The translations under genes were made by a program, and so were the position numbers. From the NCBI GenBank assembly GCA_000597885.1, contig CP004371.1, positions 3,612,501 through 3,676,500 on the forward strand: a DNA stretch of 64,000 nt, read 5' to 3'. The DNA comes from Flammeovirgaceae bacterium 311 (GTDB taxonomy: Bacteria > Bacteroidota > Bacteroidia > Cytophagales > Cyclobacteriaceae). Below the pieces are notes generated by a model. It was not told where the DNA came from. It was given only the letters and a program-made list of their open reading frames with translations, and did not search any database. Of the stretch, positions 1 to 7,017 are shown in pieces (the stretch's first letter is position 1; each line of letters begins with the position of its first letter).

Positions 1-71
1 AAAGTATATATGAACTGCGCAATCTTTTATAGCACCAAACTGCTATCTTCAGCAGGCAGTTGTTAAATCTG

Positions 72-102
72 TTGCACAATAATACCAAAAGCCCAATCTT
101 TG
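72..102 (+). promoter_or_regulatory. Possible Bacteroidota-type promoter, nearly leaderless
   Basis: TTG at 72-74 is followed after exactly 20 bases by AATCTTTG (95-102), one mismatch from the Bacteroidota -7 consensus TAnnTTTG. If real, transcription would begin only a few bases before the ATG at 112, giving an almost leaderless message. The match could be chance. Confidence 0.25.
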
Positions 103-111
103 TTGCTAAGA

Positions 112-762
112 ATGAAGCACTTTGTTGTTACACTAGTATGTTGCTGCTGCCTGTTTGCAGGCTCGGCGTTTGGGCAGATGTCGGTTGGCGTTCGCGGAGG
201 TTATGGGTTATACCGTATTCAGTTTAACGAAATTCTTAATTTAGCCGTACCCGCACAGGAGTGGACTCCTGGTTTGGGGGGAGGTATCGTGTTTCGTTCC
301 CTAAATTCACCTCACCTGGGCTTGCAGCTGGAGTTGTTAATGGAACAAAGAGGCTGGCACCTGTTTTCCGGCACTTCTGAGGCCTATCATGTACAGGAAC
401 AGCACCTAAGCCTGCCCATTCAGAGCCTTGTTATTGTAGGAAGCGGCCGTTTGCAGCTACTGATTACCGGCGGAGCCTTTGCCTCCTACATATTCAGCGA
501 TGAAATACTGGAAAATGGGGTTGACGTAAGATACCCTATTAACTACAGGCGACAGCCTATGCAGGACTGGCAATATGGCTTGCTGGGCGGACTGGGGCCT
601 GCTGTTCGGTTGGGAAATAACCTGCTGCAGCTCGAAGGGCGGTTTGCCTATACCCTAAGCAACAGGCTGGAACCAAACCTGGCACGCAACGATGCCTTTA
701 ACGGAAGCCAGCAAATGGCCGTAACTGTTTCGCTGGTGTGGACAACACAACTTAAGCCATAG
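112..762 (+). CDS. Outer-membrane beta-barrel protein (PorT-like)
   Basis: A 216-residue exported protein. Residues 1-21 form a signal peptide with an unusual run of four cysteines (10-13) in its hydrophobic core and cleavage probably before Gln22. The mature part opens with SVGVRGGYG and ends in alternating hydrophobic strands (AVTVSLVWTTQLKP), as in the outer-membrane beta-barrel family common in Bacteroidota. ATG at 112 is preferred over an in-frame TTG at 100 because it places the signal peptide correctly. No enzymatic motif is seen; the role is probably structural or transport in the outer membrane. MoxR follows 69 bp downstream on the same strand. Fold assignment is by pattern only. Confidence 0.7.
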   Translation: MKHFVVTLVCCCCLFAGSAFGQMSVGVRGGYGLYRIQFNEILNLAVPAQEWTPGLGGGIVFRSLNSPHLGLQLELLMEQRGWHLFSGTSEAYHVQEQHLSLPIQSLVIVGSGRLQLLITGGAFASYIFSDEILENGVDVRYPINYRRQPMQDWQYGLLGGLGPAVRLGNNLLQLEGRFAYTLSNRLEPNLARNDAFNGSQQMAVTVSLVWTTQLKP

Positions 763-831
763 GCATAAATACCAAGCAGGGCGCCAGTGCGTTCCTATGT
801 TCAGTAAATAAAAGATACACCTTATATATAG

Positions 832-1842
832 ATGGAAGACTTTTTTTCAGGCACCAGTAGCCGCGGGAATGACCGCCGCCAGGAGCATCAGCGAAAAATC
901 AAAGATGTGTTTCAAGAGATAAGCAAAATGGTCGTGGGGCAGCAACACATGATTAACCGCCTGCTGATTGGCCTGTTCACCAACGGCCATATCCTGCTGG
1001 AAGGGGTGCCTGGCCTCGCCAAAACCCTTACGGTAAATACACTGGCCCAGGCGCTGCACCTCGATTTTAAACGCCTGCAGTTTACGCCAGATCTGCTGCC
1101 TGCCGACCTGATCGGCACCATGATCTATAATCAGCAAACCAGTAATTTTGAGGTTAAAAAAGGTCCTATATTTGCCAACATCATCCTGGCCGATGAGGTG
1201 AACCGCTCACCCGCCAAGGTGCAAAGCGCTCTGCTGGAGGCCATGCAGGAAAAGCAAATTACCATTGGCGATACCACCTACCAGCTCGACAGGCCTTTTT
1301 TGGTACTGGCAACCCAGAACCCGGTAGACCAGGAGGGAACTTACCCCTTACCCGAAGCACAGGTAGACCGTTTTATGATGCGGGTTTTTGTAGATTACCC
1401 TACTAAAGACGAGGAACTGGAGATTATGCGCCGCATGGCTAATACCTCCTTTAAGCCACAGATTGGCACCATTCTTACCAAAGAAGACATCTTTGAGATA
1501 AGAGATGAGATCAATGCAGTAAATATTAACGACTCACTGGAGCGCTACATTATTGAGCTGGTATGGGCTACCCGGCAGCCTGCCAACTATGGCCTGAAAG
1601 ACGAAGCTGCCTATATTCAGTTTGGAGCATCGCCCAGGGCCAGTATTAACATCAATATGGCAGCCAAAGCAGTAGCCTATTTCGACGGGCGCGATTATGT
1701 GCTCCCGGAAGATGTAAAAGAAGTAGCAGAAGATGTGCTCAACCACCGCATTCTGCTCAATTACGAGGCCGAAGCCGAAGCCGTAACGGGTAAAGACCTG
1801 GTTAGGTCAATACTGCAAAAAATACCGATCAGCAGCTTGTAA
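832..1842 (+). CDS. MoxR family AAA ATPase
   Basis: A 336-residue cytoplasmic AAA+ ATPase of the MoxR family, chaperone-like proteins thought to help assemble or activate partner proteins, often with von Willebrand A domains. Walker A GVPGLAKT lies at about residues 58-65, Walker B ILADE at about 118-122, and the conserved QNPVDQEGTYPLPEAQVDRF segment near 160-180 is sensor 1 and the arginine-finger region. The C-terminal lid (about 240-336) is complete and the length is normal. In many Bacteroidota moxR is next to DUF58 and bat genes; here those neighbours are absent, although a BatD homologue sits about 13 kb away. It ends before a hairpin and a long non-coding gap. Confidence 0.92.
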   Translation: MEDFFSGTSSRGNDRRQEHQRKIKDVFQEISKMVVGQQHMINRLLIGLFTNGHILLEGVPGLAKTLTVNTLAQALHLDFKRLQFTPDLLPADLIGTMIYNQQTSNFEVKKGPIFANIILADEVNRSPAKVQSALLEAMQEKQITIGDTTYQLDRPFLVLATQNPVDQEGTYPLPEAQVDRFMMRVFVDYPTKDEELEIMRRMANTSFKPQIGTILTKEDIFEIRDEINAVNINDSLERYIIELVWATRQPANYGLKDEAAYIQFGASPRASININMAAKAVAYFDGRDYVLPEDVKEVAEDVLNHRILLNYEAEAEAVTGKDLVRSILQKIPISSL

Positions 1843-1878
1843 GGAGGCAGTTAGCTGGTTAGCTAATAAAGCATCAGC

Positions 1879-1920
1879 AACTTTGGTAACGCCACAGCAG
1901 GAGGCACTACCAAAGTTTTA
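1879..1920 (+). terminator. Hairpin after moxR, possible terminator
   Basis: A perfect 10-bp stem (AACTTTGGTA at 1879-1888 with TACCAAAGTT at 1908-1917) closes a 19-base loop and is followed by a short TTTTA. The large loop and weak U tract make it only a moderate intrinsic terminator. Confidence 0.45.
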
Positions 1921-2400
1921 AATGATTGCCAGATGCTGCCAATGGGCAGGCACTTTGGGTGCAGGAGGAAGCAGGGTAACCATACTTTAATGCTGGCCTG
2001 AGCTGATTAGCAAGTGTTTATGTATATAGTGGCAGACCCGTATTATTCTCAAAGAAATAAACAGTACAATTATGAAAAACACAGCTGGCAAACCAGCGTT
2101 TGTAGCAAACAGCGGGCTTTAATTGTTCTTATTTCAGGTATTATAGCACACCCCGAACCCTGGATTAATTTCTAACGTACTCTATACTAGTTAGAGAACT
2201 AATGTAAGAAAATCTGTGTATAAGCAGAAGATTTACAAGAAAAGTAAGAAAGCGTTAATTGCAACTTTCTAATAAAAATTTGATTTTATTAGTTAAATTA
2301 ACAAGTTCTTAGTAAGATTGCATGTCGAATGTATTTTCTGCATCTGGTCTTAATTAAAATTTTAGATGTAAGGAAAACCGTTAAGAAGGCTATTGTTTCA
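1921..2400. other. Intergenic gap before the thioredoxin-like gene
   Basis: Nothing coding is convincing here. The gap is AT-rich from 2190 on, which is where the promoter of the next gene is expected, but no full TTG-N20-TAnnTTTG match was found. A small stem at 2083-2099 (GCTGG/CCAGC) is the only other structure seen. Confidence 0.5.
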
Positions 2401-3819
2401 ATGCATAAGAAAATAATACTATTTATTGGATTGTTGCTAATGCCGCTCCTGCTTATGGCAGAAGCGAACAATATATCTATATCCGGCCAGGTTTTAAATG
2501 CGGACGACAAGCAGGTACGTATAGTGTTGCATTCCTTTGTGCCCGGCGAAGAAGACCATGCCTCTACCACCAGCCTGGACGATAAAAATAATTTTCAATT
2601 TGTTGCCTATATTCGTGAAGCCATGTTTGGCCGTATTTACTACGGCAAACACTCTGCTGTAATTTTTGTTGAACCCGGCGCACAGCTGCAAATTGTGTTT
2701 GATGCCAGCAATTTTGCTACAAGCATTCGCTTCAGCGGAGATGGTGCCAAAGACAATAACTACCTCTCAAAATTTTATCTTACTCATGAGATCAGCGCAA
2801 ATGATCTCAGGGAAAAATTCAAAAAGAACACTGTAGAAGAGTTTGTAGCCTGGACCAGAAAACGGAAAGAAAACCAGCTTATTGAACTCACCAGCAGCAG
2901 GCCTTCTCTAAGTCCGGCGCTGTACACCTATCAGCAGGCAAACATTGATTATCTATGGGCAAACGATCTTTTTGCCTATGCCGGCCAGCTACAAAATGCA
3001 AAAGGCAAAAAAACCAAATTGCCTGAAAACTACTACAGCTTTATTGATGAGGTAAAGCTGCACAACTACGATGTGATTTATCTGGACAGCTACCGCAGCT
3101 TCCTGACCAACTACATGCAGTACCTGTATGCCAATGCATACAAAATGAAACCCGAAGAAGACAAGCAGTACTATAACCATATATATGAGCTGGCCGCCGA
3201 AAACCTTCGTGCATTGCCAAAGTACCATGTGCAGGCGGTGTACCTGGTAGAAGCCATCTCTTATATCGGGCTGGATGTTGTAAAAGACGAATACATTGAA
3301 TTTGCAAATGAATGCCCGGTGCAGCCTTATAAAAACGAGCTGCATGAGCTCATTAAAATGCAGAATGTATTTGAAGTGAAGAAGCCAAAGGTGGTATTCA
3401 TGGATAAGAATGGCCGTGAGGTTCCCTTAAGTGTACTCAAGGGCCACATCGTGCTGGTTCGTTTCGACAATAACATACAGGATACCGACCCTGCCGAGCT
3501 TAAAAAACGTGATGAAATGCTGCAGCAGCAGCTGGCGGCTTTCAAAGATGTTAAGTTCCTGCAGCTTTCCATGATCGACAACCGGGATGCTTACGAGCGC
3601 ATGGTATATGCCGATGCAAATGATTACCTCAAGAGTATTATAAACCGGCCTAAGCCAGGCCAGCAGGTTAAACTGCCGGATTGGTCTTATGTGGTACTAA
3701 ACCGTGAAGGCCTGGTGGTAAGCAACAGCCTTGATGATCCCAATAATGAGCTGGCGATTGAAAAATTAAAAGTAATTCTGCAGCAGGATGATCAGATTGC
3801 CGCAGAACAGGCACCATAA
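2401..3819 (+). CDS. Secreted thioredoxin-fold-like protein lacking CxxC
   Basis: A 472-residue exported protein with a signal peptide at about residues 1-22 (MHKKIILFIGLLLMPLLLMA). ATG at 2401 is chosen because the longer reading from 2329 would bury this signal. The N-terminal part (about 25-120) resembles the DUF4369-type beta domain found before TlpA-like thioredoxins in Bacteroidota. The C-terminal part (about 330-470) has a thioredoxin-like layout: a segment introducing the message VFMDKNGREVPLS, a hydrophobic strand GHIVLVRFD, then helices and a final strand YVVLNREGLVV. Where TlpA would have WCxxC this protein has FDNNIQDTDP, and the whole protein appears to contain just one cysteine (NECPV). 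It therefore cannot act as a dithiol oxidoreductase by the normal route. Function unknown. Confidence 0.65.
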   Translation: MHKKIILFIGLLLMPLLLMAEANNISISGQVLNADDKQVRIVLHSFVPGEEDHASTTSLDDKNNFQFVAYIREAMFGRIYYGKHSAVIFVEPGAQLQIVFDASNFATSIRFSGDGAKDNNYLSKFYLTHEISANDLREKFKKNTVEEFVAWTRKRKENQLIELTSSRPSLSPALYTYQQANIDYLWANDLFAYAGQLQNAKGKKTKLPENYYSFIDEVKLHNYDVIYLDSYRSFLTNYMQYLYANAYKMKPEEDKQYYNHIYELAAENLRALPKYHVQAVYLVEAISYIGLDVVKDEYIEFANECPVQPYKNELHELIKMQNVFEVKKPKVVFMDKNGREVPLSVLKGHIVLVRFDNNIQDTDPAELKKRDEMLQQQLAAFKDVKFLQLSMIDNRDAYERMVYADANDYLKSIINRPKPGQQVKLPDWSYVVLNREGLVVSNSLDDPNNELAIEKLKVILQQDDQIAAEQAP

Positions 3820-3856
3820 GCTGTCTCATTTTTATTCAGCTAAAGTTTTTTGCTAA

Positions 3857-3882
3857 AGCCACCCTTAAGGGGTGGCTCTTTT
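3857..3882 (+). terminator. Rho-independent terminator
   Basis: AGCCACCC (3857-3864) pairs with GGGTGGCT (3870-3877) around loop TTAAG and is followed by CTTTTATT. It lies between the convergent thioredoxin-like gene and the antiporter gene and probably serves the former. Confidence 0.75.
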
Positions 3883-3902
3883 ATTACCCCACCTCTTCTC
3901 TT

Positions 3903-5903
3903 CTACATCTCCAGATAGCCATTAAGTGCAGAGATGTTATCGGTGGTGCCAAACACATAGAGCACATCATCCTGTTCAATGGTTTGCTCCGGCCGTATGT
4001 TGGTTTCAAAATGATTGCCCCGTTTAATGGCCAGTATGGTAACGCCAAAGTTTTTCCGCAGGTCCGAATCTGATACGCTTTTACCCACAATCTTATTATT
4101 ACCCTGGTAAACCGGCAGGGTGCTGATGGTTACATCGGGTATGGTGAGCTGTAAATGATCGGGCACAACGCGTGAGAGGCTGCTTTGGCTGCGCAGCATT
4201 TCATAGTTCTGGGATCTTATGTAGTTGATAAATGATTCTACCTGATCCTGTGGCACCAGGTACTTCTTTAAAACACGGGTAAAAATTTCTATCGAGGTTT
4301 CAAACTCTTCGGGTATGATCTCATCGGCTCCCAGGCGAATATTTTCTTCAATTTCGCTTACATAGCGGGTACGCACGATGATATAAACTGTTTTGCTGAA
4401 TTCCCTGATCTGTGCCACAATCTTCTTGGTGGCATTGGGATCAGAAATAGCCACCACTACTACACGGGCCTCCTGTACATGCACATGCTGTAAAATAATA
4501 TCCTGCGAAGCATCTCCATAGATGATAGGTTCTCCCTCGGCTTTTACACTTTTTACGGTATCAGGATTTAACTCTACGATCACATATGGAATTTGGGCAC
4601 TTTTAGCAGCACGCGCCACATTTTTGCCATTAATACCATAACCAATAATCACCACATGATCATGCATACTATCTGAATCAACAGGAGCACTTGCTGCCTT
4701 GCTGATTTTTTCCAGCCGCCTGCGCACCTGTAGCGGTAGCGTTCTCCTAAGCAGAAAATCTGTTATAGGAACGGCCTTGGCAAAGATGAATGGCGTGGCG
4801 GCCATCGTAAGAATGGAAATTGCTAGAAAATACTGGTAAATCTCATCCTCCAGCAGCTCATACTGCAGGCCTACGGTAGAAAGCAAAAAGGCAAACTCCC
4901 CCACCTGAAACAGGCTGAAAGCCGTGAGCAGAATAGTTCTGGGCGGATAGCGCAGCGCTACCACCGCTCCGGATATTACCAGGGCTTTCAGCAGTACAAC
5001 TCCTATTGTGAGCAGCAGCACAACTGGTAAATGGAGGATAAAAAAGCTCATGTCCAGCAGCATACCAATCGACACAAAAAAGAAGCTGATGAATATTTCA
5101 CGGAACGGCAGAATGTTAGCAGTGGCCTGATGGCTGTAATCAGATTCTGAAATAACCAGGCCGGCAAAGAAAGCACCCAGCGCCAGCGACAGCCCTACAG
5201 AAGAAGTAAGCCAGGCCGTGGCAAAGCAGAGAACAATAATGGTAAGGATAAAGAGCTCCTTGCTGCGGGTTTTTACCACCAGAGTAAGAATGGTAGGCAC
5301 TACATACCGGGCCATCAGGATGATCACCCCTACTACCCCTATTACCTTTGCTGTAAGTATTAGTAAAGTAGTAACGATGTTATCAGCCTGCCCGGATATA
5401 ATGGGGGTGAGCAACATCATGGGCACCACTATGATATCCTGAAAAATAAGAATACCCACTGCAATACGTCCATGTGGTGCCGTAATTTCTGCTTTTGCCT
5501 GCAGCAGCTTCAGCACAATAGCCGTGCTGCTCAGGGATAATAAAAAGCCCATGAATACGGCCTGGCTCCAGGGCATGCCCAGTAGTTTGGTGATCAAAGC
5601 TGTTGCCAGAATGGTACCGAATACCTGCAGGCTCCCCCCCACGATCACCGTATTTTTGATGGAGGCCAGCCCCTTCAGCGAAAACTCTATACCAATTACA
5701 AAGAGCAGAAAAATAACGCCTATCTCTGCCAGCATCTCCACTTCATGGCGGGCATGGATCAGGCTCAAACCATGTGGCCCGGCAATGATACCCGTGATTA
5801 GAAAGCCCAGAATAGAAGGCATCTTCAGCTTCTGAAAAAGCAGAATGATGAGGACGGCAAGCCCCAGAATGATAACAATATCTCGTAAGAGCGGAAATTC
5901 CAT
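3903..5903 (-). CDS. KefB/KefC-type cation:proton antiporter (CPA2) with TrkA domains
   Basis: A 666-residue inner-membrane protein of the monovalent cation:proton antiporter-2 family. Residues about 1-390 hold a dozen hydrophobic segments of the Na+/H+ exchanger fold, starting with a re-entrant-type SILGFLITGIIAGPHGL stretch. A TrkA-N/RCK Rossmann domain starts near residue 412 (VVIIGYGINGKNVA, then acidic VELNPD, typical of NAD binding), and a TrkA-C domain occupies about 580-666. This layout fits ligand-gated K+ or Na+ efflux coupled to proton entry, used in pH or electrophile stress. No KefF/KefG-type quinone reductase partner is adjacent, so regulation by glutathione adducts is not supported. 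The gene is monocistronic, with AT-rich DNA upstream. Confidence 0.9.
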   Translation of the reverse strand: MEFPLLRDIVIILGLAVLIILLFQKLKMPSILGFLITGIIAGPHGLSLIHARHEVEMLAEIGVIFLLFVIGIEFSLKGLASIKNTVIVGGSLQVFGTILATALITKLLGMPWSQAVFMGFLLSLSSTAIVLKLLQAKAEITAPHGRIAVGILIFQDIIVVPMMLLTPIISGQADNIVTTLLILTAKVIGVVGVIILMARYVVPTILTLVVKTRSKELFILTIIVLCFATAWLTSSVGLSLALGAFFAGLVISESDYSHQATANILPFREIFISFFFVSIGMLLDMSFFILHLPVVLLLTIGVVLLKALVISGAVVALRYPPRTILLTAFSLFQVGEFAFLLSTVGLQYELLEDEIYQYFLAISILTMAATPFIFAKAVPITDFLLRRTLPLQVRRRLEKISKAASAPVDSDSMHDHVVIIGYGINGKNVARAAKSAQIPYVIVELNPDTVKSVKAEGEPIIYGDASQDIILQHVHVQEARVVVVAISDPNATKKIVAQIREFSKTVYIIVRTRYVSEIEENIRLGADEIIPEEFETSIEIFTRVLKKYLVPQDQVESFINYIRSQNYEMLRSQSSLSRVVPDHLQLTIPDVTISTLPVYQGNNKIVGKSVSDSDLRKNFGVTILAIKRGNHFETNIRPEQTIEQDDVLYVFGTTDNISALNGYLEM

Positions 5904-6138
5904 TATTTAAAAATATAACAACTTTAACTTAAAAATATTCAAATATAAAAATTGATTCTTGAGCCAGGCTCAAATTTTAGCTTCCATTTTACTGATCCTT
6001 CAATCTACAATCACAAAATGGTTTCTTCATAAAAAGCAGATTTATATCTCCAAAGCTAATACATCGCTGATAAGTGTAAACCAAAACTAATACCTGAATA
6101 TAAACCTATCTGTGAAGTAAGGTTTGATGTAGTTTATG

Positions 6139-6171
6139 TTGTTAATAAAAATTTAGTATTTCATTACTTTG
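6139..6171 (+). promoter_or_regulatory. Candidate promoter of the small membrane-protein gene
   Basis: TTG at 6139-6141, a 22-base spacer, then TTACTTTG at 6164-6171, one mismatch from the TAnnTTTG -7 element of Bacteroidota. It lies 30 bp before the ATG at 6202 in an AT-rich stretch. Support is by consensus only. Confidence 0.35.
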
Positions 6172-6201
6172 TAGGGCTACCAGAAAATAAAAATTACTTT
6201 G

Positions 6202-6717
6202 ATGAACACTTACCATATTGCCCATAAAATAGCCAACGCTATTTCTGTAATATGTTTTCTGCTGCTGTTCGTCACAGGCCTAGACCTTGTACTGCCAAGG
6301 GTAACGGTACAGGAAACTATTCAGGGAAAGTGGCAGGAAGTGTATAGCGTCAAGGGTAAACATTCAGTTCGGAAAGAAATAAAAAATGATGATAGAGAAT
6401 TTCTGGTAACTGAAAATCATGAATTCACAGTTGACTATATCCAGAATTTTTCCTGTAAACCAGGCGACCTAGTACAGATATCCACTACTCCACTTTTTGG
6501 CTTTGTACGGGAGGTGCACAAAGCTAAGCATGGGGAGATGAAACTATTTAAACGCAGAAGCTCCCTGCTAGGGAATTACATTTTCTTACCTTATGCACTT
6601 CTGTTCACCTCTGTTATTGGACTCATCAATTACAAAGATTCTCAACAGGCTATTAATTTCGGATCAGGAAGTCTTGTTCTTTTGGTGCTGATTCTCTGGA
6701 TGATGAAGGTATTTTAA
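6202..6717 (+). CDS. Small membrane protein of unknown function
   Basis: A 171-residue protein not recognised as a known family. A hydrophobic segment at about residues 13-32 (ISVICFLLLFVTGLDLVLP), a hydrophilic, probably extracytoplasmic domain of about 90 residues, then two hydrophobic segments at about 127-142 and 153-170. The layout resembles proteins with an immunoglobulin-like or SH3-like soluble loop held by membrane anchors, but that is a guess. ATG at 6202 is preferred to the TTG at 6199. It appears to be a single-gene unit with its own candidate promoter. Confidence 0.55.
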   Translation: MNTYHIAHKIANAISVICFLLLFVTGLDLVLPRVTVQETIQGKWQEVYSVKGKHSVRKEIKNDDREFLVTENHEFTVDYIQNFSCKPGDLVQISTTPLFGFVREVHKAKHGEMKLFKRRSSLLGNYIFLPYALLFTSVIGLINYKDSQQAINFGSGSLVLLVLILWMMKVF

Positions 6718-7017
6718 TACCACAATGTTGTATTAGCGTGCAAAATAGAATTATCAAGAGAAGATTTTACCTCCGGAACATTTCTGATACAGCAAAAGCC
6801 CATCTGCAACAGGTCAGCTTTGTAATCTTAGCAGAATAAGATCATGTCCTCATGCCCGTCATGAGCTACTAATGACAAGTTAGAAGAATCTTACCAGAGT
6901 TTCGACACCAGATCACCACGCTACGCTCGTGAAGACATGGCCAGTGGGCTTCAGACCCTTTTCATAGCAATTTCAAGGTTTTGAAAAAAATGTTACCAAT
7001 CGCAATGACAGTTAGTG
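6718..7017. other. Intergenic gap with possible degraded extragenic repeat
   Basis: No gene is visible. The stretch from about 6845 to 7010 holds fragments such as GTCATGAGCTACTAATGAC, GAAGAATCTT, CACGCTACGCTCGTGAAGAC and ATCGCAATGACAG. These resemble pieces of the extragenic palindromic repeats with CGCTACGCTC and NNAATGACA cores that are scattered in many Bacteroidota genomes. I cannot confirm copies elsewhere from this window alone. Confidence 0.3.
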
